A stretch of 38,331 nt of DNA from Candidatus Acidiferrum typicum (GTDB taxonomy: Bacteria; Acidobacteriota; Terriglobia; Acidiferrales; UBA7541), in the NCBI GenBank assembly GCA_002478115.1, contig DLMH01000188.1:9925-48255 (forward strand). Reading direction: 5' to 3'. Positions 18,904 to 26,896 of the stretch are shown piece by piece; position 1 is the stretch's first letter; every line of letters starts with the position of its first letter. A program made the position numbers and the translations under genes. The notes under the pieces were generated by a model that was not told where the DNA came from, searched no databases, and worked only from the letters and a program-made list of their open reading frames with translations.

Positions 18904-19500
18904 CTACGTGTTTTCTACGGCCAAATGAGAATTCGGGAGCGGGTCGATGTCACCGGCGATGCCGCGACGCAAGATTTCGGCCACAACCGCAGCGGGGTCG
19001 CCGGAACTATCAACGCGAAAATCAGCGAGCTCATAGGAAGGGAGGCGCTGGGCGTGGAGCGCGCGAAAGCTGGATTCGTCGCGGAAGAGGGGACGCCCGG
19101 TCATGGTCATGCAGCGGGAGAGAAGGACCTCGATGGGTGTATCGAGCCAGATGACGGGGATGCCGGAATTGCGCAGGAATTCGGGGGCCCCGGGTTGGGC
19201 GTAAGTGCCGCCGCCGAGGGCGAGGATGGTGGGCTCGAGGCGTTCGGCAGCCCGGCCCAGGGCCAGGCGAAGTTGATCGGCTTCCAATTGGCGGAAAGCG
19301 GGTTCGCCATGGCGCTCAAAAAATTCCGGTATGGCAATGCCGGCAACTTCCTCGATTCTTTCGTCGAGATCAACGAAACGCCAGCCGAGCTGTTTGGCGA
19401 GGCGGGAGCCAACCGTGCTTTTGCCGGAACCCATGAAACCGGCGAGGCAGATAACAGGTGTGCGCGGTGGCGCACTGCGAACGCTAAGAGGTGAATTCAC
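18904..19500 (-). CDS. aroK: Shikimate kinase
   Basis: Shikimate kinase phosphorylates shikimate with ATP, a late step toward chorismate and aromatic amino acids. In 198 residues it has the P-loop G21-FMGSGKST-29, the shikimate-binding Asp in FVDLDERIE (D44), an Arg in EPAFRQLE (R70), the glycine motif LALGGGTY (96-98) and the lid motif GRPLF. The start is GTG 19500, without a clear ribosome site; about 14 residues precede the first strand. It sits between the DUF4097 gene (18 bp) and a secreted-protein gene (15 bp), an unusual home inside an envelope-stress operon. Confidence 0.95.
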   Translation of the reverse strand: MNSPLSVRSAPPRTPVICLAGFMGSGKSTVGSRLAKQLGWRFVDLDERIEEVAGIAIPEFFERHGEPAFRQLEADQLRLALGRAAERLEPTILALGGGTYAQPGAPEFLRNSGIPVIWLDTPIEVLLSRCMTMTGRPLFRDESSFRALHAQRLPSYELADFRVDSSGDPAAVVAEILRRGIAGDIDPLPNSHLAVENT

Positions 19501-19518
19501 AATTCTGGAAAGCGCAAA

Positions 19519-20403
19519 CTAATCGCGCTTCAGAATTCGAATTGTACCACTGTAGGAAGAGAGTTCTACCTTGGCGAGGCCGAGACCCACCGTACCAAAC
19601 AACCCCTTGCTGAACCTTCCATAGGAGTGGTGGCTGCCGTGAGTGTCGGGCTTGACAAATGCGGCGGCTTGGTTGTCCACAGTACCGAGGAGCGTCTGGG
19701 CCTTCAAATCGAAGGAATCATTGCCGGAGAAGCGGACTTCGACGAGGCCGCGGCCGCTGTTCATGCTGTACATGCCGGTATGGACAAAATCGCCGTCGTA
19801 GAGAATGTTGCCGGTCGTGGTCATCAAATTGACGCTGGTCAGGGCCGGCTGGAGAATCTGCACGTTGCCGCTGATGGAAGTGAATTCGAGTTTGCCCGCG
19901 CATTGCGTGCAGATCAACGTGCCGCCGGTGGTCTTCACGATGATGTAGCCGGAGACTTCCTTCAGATGAACATCGCCCGCGACGCTTTGCAGCTTCATGT
20001 CGCCGCTGACCTGCTCGACGTAGATGAGGCCGGTCTGAGTGCGCAACTGGAGTTCGGTCTGCTCCGGAACAGTGAGCTGGAAGTTGGCCTCAACTTCGTG
20101 GGGTTCGGCGGTTGATTCGAGGGAATTGGCGTTGATTTCGATGCGATCGCCGACCTGCTCGATGTCAATAGCGACCTTGCCGGGAGCGGAGGTGCTGCTG
20201 ACCACGACTTCCGGATTCTTCCAGGATTTCACTTCGATGCGCCCATTCACAATGTTCTGAAGGACCACAAAAGGGTGGGCCTTCACGGCAAAATGGCGTT
20301 CCTGGTGTTCGGGGCTGCCGCCCCAAGCTGGCGCGGCGGCACAGACGAGCATCCCTGCGCTGAGGGCTGAGAAGGCAATACGGCGGATCGCATGCGGCTG
20401 CAT
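19519..20403 (-). CDS. DUF4097-type secreted beta-helix protein
   Basis: A 294-residue exported protein with a signal peptide (FSALSAGMLVCAAAPAWG). The mature part is a parallel-beta/adhesin-like repeat of the DUF4097 family: short strands with GxI/V turns such as IVNGRIEVKSW, TGLIYVEQVSGDMKLQSVAG, DVHLKEVSGYIIVKTTGG, LEFTSISGNVQIL, TTTGNILYDGDF and SSYSGTIRIL. The family is usually encoded with ECF sigma and anti-sigma genes, as here. Its start ATG 20403 is 1 bp past the anti-sigma stop and its ribosome site AAGGAG lies inside that gene, so translation is coupled. It is probably an effector or sensor at the envelope; the ligand is unknown. Confidence 0.87.
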   Translation of the reverse strand: MQPHAIRRIAFSALSAGMLVCAAAPAWGGSPEHQERHFAVKAHPFVVLQNIVNGRIEVKSWKNPEVVVSSTSAPGKVAIDIEQVGDRIEINANSLESTAEPHEVEANFQLTVPEQTELQLRTQTGLIYVEQVSGDMKLQSVAGDVHLKEVSGYIIVKTTGGTLICTQCAGKLEFTSISGNVQILQPALTSVNLMTTTGNILYDGDFVHTGMYSMNSGRGLVEVRFSGNDSFDLKAQTLLGTVDNQAAAFVKPDTHGSHHSYGRFSKGLFGTVGLGLAKVELSSYSGTIRILKRD

Positions 20404-20404
20404 A

Positions 20405-21130
20405 TTAATGCTCGCTCCTTCCGCTATCCATCATAGCGGCCAATAACTCGGCTTTTTGCTGATAAGCGCTCTCGAGATATTCGCGGGCCAGCAGATCGCC
20501 AGGATGCTGCTTCAAGTGCTGCTGGCATTCCGCAATGAATTCGTTGACGGTGCGAAGATTGTCGCGGAGCGAGGCATCGACGGTGGCATTGCCGGCGAGC
20601 TGCATATTGGGGACATCGAGTTCGGCCTGATTGAGGACCAAACCGCCATTGGCCATGGCCTCTTCGGTGGGGGAGGGACGCGGAGTCAGCGAAGAATTCT
20701 CGACAGGCGGAGCGACGGGCGCGGCCACAGGCGAGGCCACGGGAGAATTGGAGATTTGAGCAACCGGCTGCGAGATGGGATTCCGCGACAAAAAGACGGC
20801 CGTGACAATCAGGACGATAGCCGCGCCCGCGGTGGCCAACGTGCGCGGCCTGAGCCAAGCTGTAAAGCTCTGCCACCAGGGCGTGCCCGCGGGAAGTTCG
20901 ACGGATTCCCTGATAATGCCTTCAGCGGAGAGTTGGGCCCGCAAAGAAATCCAAAGGCGATCGGGTGGATTGGCTTCGGCCGGGAGTTCCTGGGCAAGCG
21001 ATTGAATGGTGGTGAGGTCTGCGAAGAAGCCCTGGCAGGCCGAGCATTCCGCGAGATGTGCGCGAGCGGCCGGAGGCAGCGGGGTGAGACCTTCGTGTTC
21101 CAGGACCGCTTTTAATTCCTTACACTGCAT
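20405..21130 (-). CDS. Zinc-containing transmembrane anti-sigma factor
   Basis: A 241-residue anti-sigma factor of the ZAS class. The N-terminal cytoplasmic domain has the zinc motif H25-x3-C29-x2-C32 (RAHLAECSACQGFF). One membrane span follows at about 98-116 (LATAGAAIVLIVTAVFLS). The periplasmic part is first Pro/Ala/Val-rich (SPVASPVAAPVAPPVE), then a helical bundle with an AECQQHLKQHPGDLLAREYLESAYQ repeat-like segment. It would hold the adjacent sigma factor until an envelope or redox signal arrives. ATG 21130 has GGAG 8 nt upstream. It is 100 bp after the sigma gene and directly before the DUF4097 gene. Confidence 0.9.
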   Translation of the reverse strand: MQCKELKAVLEHEGLTPLPPAARAHLAECSACQGFFADLTTIQSLAQELPAEANPPDRLWISLRAQLSAEGIIRESVELPAGTPWWQSFTAWLRPRTLATAGAAIVLIVTAVFLSRNPISQPVAQISNSPVASPVAAPVAPPVENSSLTPRPSPTEEAMANGGLVLNQAELDVPNMQLAGNATVDASLRDNLRTVNEFIAECQQHLKQHPGDLLAREYLESAYQQKAELLAAMMDSGRSEH

Positions 21131-21230
21131 ACTTCCAACTCCGTAGGGAAAGGCGCTGGACAGCCCTCCCCGAAAAAATCTTGAAAGAACTCGCAGTGCG
21201 TTCGGACCTGGATAGATTCTTCATAGTAGC

Positions 21231-21965
21231 TCAATCCAACGAGCCCGTCTGGGATTTGGCGGCCTGGCGTTCCTGGCGCGCCTGGTCCCGCACCTGCTCC
21301 TGAAGAAGCTCGCGGAGGCGCGTACGGGCCTTGTGCAACTGCGATTTGGAATTACCCACCGAACAGCCCATGATGTCCGCAATCTCATTGTGCTCAAAGC
21401 CCTGGACATCGTGAAGGACGAACACGGTCTTGTAACCCGGAGGAAGTTTCTCGATGGACCGTTCGAGGTTCACCCTGTCCACGGCGCCTGACAATCGCAA
21501 ATCGGCAGCGCCGACATCGCGTTTTGGCCCGCTATTCTCAGCATCCGGATCAATGGTCTCTTCTAGGGAATCGGTCGGCAGTGATTTTTTCCGCAGACGC
21601 ATGAGCACGACGTTGACGGTCATGCGATGCAGCCACGTGGAAAAGGCCGATTCACCCCGAAAAGTGCCGATCTTGCGGAAGAGCTGAAGAAAAGCCTCCT
21701 GCGCGAGATCTTCCGCATCCGCCGGGTTGCTGACCATGCGCAAGCACAAGGCGTAAACCCTGCGGCTGTGCATTTGGTACAGGAACTCGAAAGCGGCAGC
21801 ATCCCCGGCTTGCGCGCGACGGATGGCTTCCGCCTCGGTCCACGCTACCGGCTCAATTGGTCTTTGACGGGCCAACTGTGCAATAGCGGCGCTACTATCC
21901 TTTCGGATGCGCCGAATCCCTCCAAGAGTTGTACCTGGCATGACGTTGGAGGCGCACATATGCAC
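21231..21965 (-). CDS. ECF RNA polymerase sigma factor
   Basis: A sigma-70 family, extracytoplasmic-function type factor of up to 244 residues. Region 2 covers about 46-115 ([20 protein letters not shown], then [20 protein letters not shown] and [18 protein letters not shown]). Region 4 covers about 170-225 ([20 protein letters not shown], then [24 protein letters not shown]). An insert between the regions contains acidic residues ([13 protein letters not shown]). The start may be GTG 21965, ATG 21959 or ATG 21941; none has a good ribosome site, so the N-terminal 8 residues are uncertain. With the following zinc anti-sigma gene it forms an envelope-response pair. Its own promoter was not found. 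Confidence 0.93.
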   Translation of the reverse strand: MHMCASNVMPGTTLGGIRRIRKDSSAAIAQLARQRPIEPVAWTEAEAIRRAQAGDAAAFEFLYQMHSRRVYALCLRMVSNPADAEDLAQEAFLQLFRKIGTFRGESAFSTWLHRMTVNVVLMRLRKKSLPTDSLEETIDPDAENSGPKRDVGAADLRLSGAVDRVNLERSIEKLPPGYKTVFVLHDVQGFEHNEIADIMGCSVGNSKSQLHKARTRLRELLQEQVRDQARQERQAAKSQTGSLD

Positions 21966-22027
21966 GGATAGGAGGCCGAAAGCCCTCCAAGGGTTGCATG
22001 AGGCACGGCCACGCCAGCAGGTCGAGC

Positions 22028-22627
22028 CTATTGTCCCTTGATCGCGGCCATCCGTCTATGGACAAGATAGTGAGCCTTGGCGGGAAGAAGACCCTCAGCG
22101 CAGGCAGTGCGTTCCTGAAAGGTAGCGAGGAACTCCTGGAGCTGGCTTTCCAGCAGCGCGTGGAGGAAGGACTTGAAGAGGACGACGGTCTCCCGCAAAC
22201 AGGTATTCAGATCGTAGTGAGAGGCATCGAGGACATCCCAATCGCGGTCGGAGTCAAGGGAGTCGCCTGCAAGGATTTCCTCCGAGGAGGCCAGAAAGTT
22301 GGCGGCGAGCTCCTCGACGAGTTCCGTCAGTGTGGAGATTTTGTGGAGGAACTGGGACCTCCGGGTAAGAAGCACCTTGCTGAAAACACTGTTGAAACGC
22401 GCGACACGCTGGCTGCGGGAATTTTGAAAATTCTGGGGATCCAGAGAAGCAAGATGCGGCGCGGTGCCGAAATGCCGTGCGTGCAGGAGCATGGAGTGGA
22501 GCAAGCTGTTCAGGGGAGCGGTAAGCCTTTGGCAGAGGGCCGAAGAAACGCTTAAAACCTGTTGGGCTTTGGCGACGCGGCCATGGCGCCGCAGGCCAAG
22601 GGCTTCATCCAGATTGACACTGAACAT
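22028..22627 (-). CDS. Unrecognised helical protein
   Basis: About 200 residues from ATG 22627; the frame extends to TTG 22810, but the upstream part (FDRLVGLAPRRFPVRSRPSS) does not look coding. The protein is strongly alpha-helical and soluble, with no signal peptide or membrane span: [70 protein letters not shown] and a basic end [10 protein letters not shown]. Leucine heptads suggest a helical bundle or dimer. I do not recognise a family. It lies 62 bp upstream of the sigma-factor gene on the same strand and may be the first gene of that operon. A strong palindrome (22798-22819) marks the promoter region shared with divergent lysS. Confidence 0.6.
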   Translation of the reverse strand: MFSVNLDEALGLRRHGRVAKAQQVLSVSSALCQRLTAPLNSLLHSMLLHARHFGTAPHLASLDPQNFQNSRSQRVARFNSVFSKVLLTRRSQFLHKISTLTELVEELAANFLASSEEILAGDSLDSDRDWDVLDASHYDLNTCLRETVVLFKSFLHALLESQLQEFLATFQERTACAEGLLPAKAHYLVHRRMAAIKGQ

Positions 22628-22961
22628 GGCATAAGATGTTTCAAGCCGGTGAAGAATCTGTAAATAAGCATGGGATTTATCGCCGACGAGCGGAGATCTC
22701 CACTCTTGAGACACTGATCCGCTGCGCAGCGAGGAAGGGCGGGACCGCACAGGAAACCTCCGTGGAGCGAGTCCAACGAGTCTATCAAAACCATGAGAGA
22801 ATTGTAACAATTCTTACAAGTCAAATTCTGTTAACTAGCCCCGTACCGCCCGGCAGGCTCGGGCGGGGTTCGAGAGCGCGGAACCGGAGGGGATTCCTTG
22901 CCCTCATCGAGCACCGCCTTTATACTCCCAATGCAACCATCTGGAAAGGAAAGATGCACAC
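22628..22961. other. Divergent promoter region between the helical-protein gene and lysS
   Basis: About 330 bp if the helical protein starts at 22627. The inner half contains the overlapping palindromes at 22798-22819; the half next to lysS holds a G/C-rich block and the ribosome site AAGGA (22946-22950). No other gene is supported; short frames on both strands are shadows. Confidence 0.5.
22798..22819. promoter_or_regulatory. Overlapping perfect palindromes, candidate operator
   Basis: AGAATTGT-A-ACAATTCT (22798-22814) is a perfect 8+1+8 palindrome. TTGTAA (22802-22807) and TTACAA (22814-22819) form a second dyad with a 6-bp spacer over the same bases. It is AT-rich in a GC-rich genome and lies between divergent genes, as expected of an operator. 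Confidence 0.5.
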
Positions 22962-24524
22962 TTGGAATTCGAGCCGCGGGACCAATTCGAGCAGCGCCAG
23001 AAGAAGCTAGAACAGATCCAAGCCCTTGGGCATGAAGCATTTCCGAGAGAATTTCGCTGGACGGAGAGCCCCGCGGAGTTGCTCAAGGACTATGCCGCGG
23101 TGCAGGGGCCGGAGCTGGAGGCCAACCGCAAGGAAGTGCGTGTGGCCGGGAGGATTGTCTCGTACCGGCTGATGGGGAAGGCGGGGTTTGCGCACCTGCA
23201 GGGTGGGGGTAAGCGGATTCAGATCTATGTGAAAAAGGATGTGGTGGGGGAGAAGGGGTTTCAGTTGTTTCACCTGCTGGATCTGGGCGACCACATCGGC
23301 GTGCGCGGCCACCTGTTCCGGACAAGAACGGGCGAGTTGACCATCTGGGTGGACGAGCTGTTTTTTCTGGCGAAGGCGCTTCTGCCATTGCCGGAGAAGT
23401 GGCACGGGCTTGCGGATATCGAGTTGAGGTACCGGCAACGTTATCTGGACCTGATCGTGAGCGAGAAGTCGCGCGAGGTGTACCAGACACGGGCGCGAAT
23501 CATCCGGGAGTTACGGCAATTTTTCGATGGCCGCGGATATATCGAAGTGGAAACGCCGATGATGCACCCCATCGCCGGCGGGGCCACGGCGCGGCCGTTC
23601 ATCACGCACCATAACACGCTGGACATTGATTTATATCTGCGCATTGCGCCAGAGCTTTATCTGAAGCGTTTGACGGTGGGCGGTTTTGACCGCGTGTATG
23701 AGATCAACCGGAACTTCCGCAATGAGGGCATCTCCACGCAGCATAATCCGGAATTCACGATGTTGGAGTTTTATCAGGCCTACAGCAATTACCGGGACTT
23801 GATGGATCTGAACGAGCAGTTGTTCGCCCAACTGGCGCAAAGCATCACGGGTTCGACGGTGGTGCGCTATGGCGAGCACGAGCTGGACTTCGGGAAATTC
23901 ACGCGGCTGACGATGCGGGAAGCGATCGTACAATACTGGCCATCCGGGGCCGGGGCGGCTCCGGCGCTGGGGGAATTGGCAGCGCCAGGCGGGGCACAGC
24001 GAGCGGCCGAAAGGTACAACGTCTGGGCCAAGGCGAACCACGCGGAATATGCGGCGGCGAAGGGGCACCTTTCGGATGGCGAGTGGACAGGCCGGCTGTT
24101 TGAGACCATTGCCGAAGACAAGCTGATTCAGCCGACGATTCTCTACGATTTTCCGACGGACATTTCCCCGCTTTCCAAACAGAAGCCGGAGGATCCGGCG
24201 CTGGCCGAAAGGTTTGAAATTTTCGCAGCCGGGATGGAGATCGCCAATGGATTCTCCGAGCTGAACGATCCGGCGGAGCAGGAGCGCAGGTTCGCGGCGC
24301 AGATCGCGCATGGCGGGGACGAAGCGCCGAAGCAACTGGATGTGGACTACCTCCGCGCGTTGTGCCACGGCATGCCGCCGACGGCCGGAGAAGGAATCGG
24401 AATTGACCGGTTGACGATGCTCCTGACGGACTCGCACTCCATTCGCGACGTTATATTGTTTCCACTGCTGCGCCCCGAAGCGAAACCTGAGGATCAGGCC
24501 GCTGCGGAAGGCGAAAAGGAATAG
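22962..24524 (+). CDS. lysS: Lysyl-tRNA synthetase, class II
   Basis: LysRS charges tRNA(Lys) with lysine. The 520-residue protein has the N-terminal anticodon-binding OB fold (about 55-140, from [19 protein letters not shown]) and the class II catalytic core. Motif 1 is around [20 protein letters not shown], motif 2 [20 protein letters not shown], and motif 3 [20 protein letters not shown]. The start is a rare TTG at 22962, with AAGGA 11 nt upstream; the next residues ([21 protein letters not shown]) match the family N-terminus, so a downstream start would cut the protein. The segment around [20 protein letters not shown] is a modest insertion before motif 3. The short C-terminal tail is Glu/Ala-rich. 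It is the first gene of the rightward run with lolC/E. Confidence 0.97.
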   Translation: MEFEPRDQFEQRQKKLEQIQALGHEAFPREFRWTESPAELLKDYAAVQGPELEANRKEVRVAGRIVSYRLMGKAGFAHLQGGGKRIQIYVKKDVVGEKGFQLFHLLDLGDHIGVRGHLFRTRTGELTIWVDELFFLAKALLPLPEKWHGLADIELRYRQRYLDLIVSEKSREVYQTRARIIRELRQFFDGRGYIEVETPMMHPIAGGATARPFITHHNTLDIDLYLRIAPELYLKRLTVGGFDRVYEINRNFRNEGISTQHNPEFTMLEFYQAYSNYRDLMDLNEQLFAQLAQSITGSTVVRYGEHELDFGKFTRLTMREAIVQYWPSGAGAAPALGELAAPGGAQRAAERYNVWAKANHAEYAAAKGHLSDGEWTGRLFETIAEDKLIQPTILYDFPTDISPLSKQKPEDPALAERFEIFAAGMEIANGFSELNDPAEQERRFAAQIAHGGDEAPKQLDVDYLRALCHGMPPTAGEGIGIDRLTMLLTDSHSIRDVILFPLLRPEAKPEDQAAAEGEKE

Positions 24525-24538
24525 GGGTAGACCGCGCC

Positions 24539-25765
24539 ATGGGATTCGAATGGATGGTGGCGCGGCGGTACCTGAGATCTCCGAACCGACCCACCGTATT
24601 GCGATTGGTTACATTGTTTTCCGTGCTGGGAGTGGCCGCGGGCGTGGCCACGCTGGTGATCGCGCTGGCGATGAACAGCGGCTTCCGGGAAACACTGCAG
24701 GATCGCCTGCTGGGCGTGACCGCCCACATATCGCTGACGCGGCCGGGTACCGGGGGAATCCCGAATTACCAGGTGCTGGCCGAACAACTCGGGCAAATTG
24801 AGGGAGTGCGCTCGGTGACGCCGGCGATTTACCAGACGGTGCTGCTGTCGTTTGGCGGCGAGGCGCGGGGGGTGGTGACGAAGGGGATCGATGTGGCGCG
24901 CGAAGAGAAGAGGGATGAAGTGCTGCAGAAACTGTCAGCGGGGCACCTGGATTTCGCGCCGGACGGCGAGGGGATCGACGGTTTGCTGGTGGGAAAGCAA
25001 CTGGCCGACGAGTGGAAAATGCAACCGGGCGACTACGTGACGCTGACCAGCCCGCAAGGAAGACTGACGCCGTTCGGGTTGATGCCGCGGACACGGAGAT
25101 TTCGCGTGGCGGGGGTGTTCGATTCGGGCTTTTACGATTACGACGAGAACTGGTGTTTTGTGTCGTTGCCCGCGGCGCAATCGCTGGCGGGAGCGGGGAA
25201 CATTGTAAACGTGCTGGAATTCCGGCTGGCGCATCCGGAACAGGCGGGAGCGATTGGCCAGCAGGCGGAGCACGCCGCGGGGCAGGGGTTCCTGGCGACG
25301 ACGTGGATGGAGGAGAACCGCGCGCTGTTCCGCGCGCTGCGGCTGGAGAAGCTGGTCACGGCCATTTTTATCGGGCTGATTACTTTTGTGGCGGGATTGA
25401 ATATTTTGGTGGTGCTTTCGATGACGGTGACGGATCGCGCGAAGGATATTGCAGTGTTGCTCTCGATGGGAGCGCGCCGCGAACAGATTCGGCGCATTTT
25501 TTTGTACCAGGGAATGACGATTGGCGCGACGGGAACGGTTCTGGGACTAACGATCGGGTACGGATTCAGCTTAATTGCGGGGAACTATCACCTGATTCCG
25601 TTGGATCCCCAGGTTTATGCGGTGCCGTACGTGCCATTTCATGCCAGTTTTCTGGATGGAATGTGGATCGCCGTGGCGGCGATGGGAATTGCGGTCGTTG
25701 CGACGTTGCTGCCGGCGAAAGAGGCGTCGCGGCTGCTGCCGGTGGAGATTCTTAGATTTGAATAA
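24539..25765 (+). CDS. lolC: Lipoprotein-releasing ABC transporter permease, LolC/E family
   Basis: A 408-residue inner-membrane permease of the LolCDE system, which extracts mature lipoproteins for transfer to the outer membrane. It starts FEWMVARRYLRS, typical of LolC/E. The first span is at about 23-45 (TLFSVLGVAAGVATLVIALA), then a large periplasmic domain to about 270, then three C-terminal spans (FIGLITFVAGLNILVVLSMT, GMTIGATGTVLGLTIGYGF, MWIAVAAMGIAVVATLLPA) of the FtsX/MacB type. The ending PAKEASRLLPVEILRFE is characteristic. A single permease gene suggests a LolF-type homodimer or a second permease elsewhere; LolC and LolE cannot be separated here. It lies 14 bp after lysS. Confidence 0.92.
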   Translation: MGFEWMVARRYLRSPNRPTVLRLVTLFSVLGVAAGVATLVIALAMNSGFRETLQDRLLGVTAHISLTRPGTGGIPNYQVLAEQLGQIEGVRSVTPAIYQTVLLSFGGEARGVVTKGIDVAREEKRDEVLQKLSAGHLDFAPDGEGIDGLLVGKQLADEWKMQPGDYVTLTSPQGRLTPFGLMPRTRRFRVAGVFDSGFYDYDENWCFVSLPAAQSLAGAGNIVNVLEFRLAHPEQAGAIGQQAEHAAGQGFLATTWMEENRALFRALRLEKLVTAIFIGLITFVAGLNILVVLSMTVTDRAKDIAVLLSMGARREQIRRIFLYQGMTIGATGTVLGLTIGYGFSLIAGNYHLIPLDPQVYAVPYVPFHASFLDGMWIAVAAMGIAVVATLLPAKEASRLLPVEILRFE

Positions 25766-26075
25766 GGTTCAAAATTGCCGCGGCGGGCAGGCGTGTAGGA
25801 TTTGGTGCCTGATTTGCTCCTACCACTGTTAAGAAAAGATCATTTTGGAACGGTGGTCCGGGGGAAGAGAATTCGCGACCCGGTTAGCCGCTAAAGAGTT
25901 GAAAAAACAGCGATTAGTGATGTCCCGAAAAAGGGGGATTGGCCTTCCAGGCACCGTAGGCAATGGATGACAGGAAAAGGGAAAAGGAATGGGTCTGGGA
26001 GCCCTGGGATGCCAGAGTTGCGGCACTGAACTGGCCGCGACGGGAACCGCAGCATCCAACTAATAAGGCTCTCGG
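25766..26075. other. Gap inside the lol locus
   Basis: 310 bp between the permease and ATPase genes, where these genes usually abut. The top strand is purine-rich, for example around 25975-26000. The only frame of note is a possible 38-codon ORF (25963-26079) with four Trp codons whose TGA overlaps the lolD GTG; it has only a poor ribosome site. No terminator-like hairpin with a T-run was seen. Confidence 0.5.
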
Positions 26076-26894
26076 GTGAGACGCAGCGAGATGGATGAGG
26101 AGCGGAAGTTCCGAGGAGACGCAAAAACGGCGGCGATGGATTCCCGGCACAACAGCGAGACGGTCGAAAGCGGGCGGAGCGTCCTGGAAGCGCGCGGATT
26201 GAAGAAAACGTACGGCACGCGCGAGAAAAATCTGGAAGTATTAGTGGACGCCAATCTGGAATTGCGCGAAGGAGAGATGGTCGCGGTGGTTGCTCCTTCG
26301 GGCGCGGGGAAAAGCACGCTGCTGCATTTGCTAGCTGCGCTAGACACTCCAACGAGCGGTACAGTATACTTTGAAAATAAAGCGATTGAAACGCAGGAAG
26401 ACGCGGCGCTGGCGGAATATCGCAATCGCGCCGTGGGGTTTCTCTGGCAGAGGCATCAATTGTTGCCGGATTTTACGGCCACGGAGAACGTGGCAATGCC
26501 GCTGCTGGTGCGGGGAGAGCCACACGAAGTCGCGCTGACGGAAGCGCGCAAGTGGCTGACGGAAGTCGGTCTGCAGGAGCGGGCCGAGCACCTCGCAGGA
26601 GAACTTTCGGGCGGGGAACAGCAGCGCGTTGCAATAGCCCGGGCGCTCGTCACCGGGCCCAAAGTGCTGCTGGCGGATGAACCGACCGGAGATCTGGACG
26701 AGCAGAATGCTTGGGCCGTGTTTGGGCTGTTGGAGCGGCTGCACCGCACGCATCGCCTGACGTCGCTGATCGCGACGCACAACCTGGCGCTGGCCGAACG
26801 GTGCGACCGGATATTGGGTCTGGAACACGGCATTCTGCGGACTCGCTCGGTGAAAGTCGAAGCGAGGGGAACCCCCGGGGGAGAAGCGAGCTAA
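26076..26894 (+). CDS. lolD: Lipoprotein-releasing system ATPase, LolD family
   Basis: A 272-residue ABC ATPase. Walker A is APSGAGKST (73-81), the Q-loop lies in [20 protein letters not shown], the signature is LSGGEQQR, Walker [13 protein letters not shown] and the H-loop ATHN. The [16 protein letters not shown] segment is typical of the LolD/MacB/FtsE group. The N-terminus is about 35 residues longer than usual; GTG 26076 is the frame's first start, ATG 26091 and ATG 26136 are alternatives, and the ABC fold itself begins at [13 protein letters not shown]. It provides energy to the permease encoded upstream. The clpC start lies only 2 bp after its stop. Confidence 0.92.
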   Translation: MRRSEMDEERKFRGDAKTAAMDSRHNSETVESGRSVLEARGLKKTYGTREKNLEVLVDANLELREGEMVAVVAPSGAGKSTLLHLLAALDTPTSGTVYFENKAIETQEDAALAEYRNRAVGFLWQRHQLLPDFTATENVAMPLLVRGEPHEVALTEARKWLTEVGLQERAEHLAGELSGGEQQRVAIARALVTGPKVLLADEPTGDLDEQNAWAVFGLLERLHRTHRLTSLIATHNLALAERCDRILGLEHGILRTRSVKVEARGTPGGEAS

Positions 26895-26896
26895 TC

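Noticed and set aside
26711..26896. N-terminal extension of the ClpC frame inside lolD
   Set aside because: The 62 extra residues are the out-of-register reading of lolD; the ClpC family begins at FERYTEK, which follows GTG 26897.
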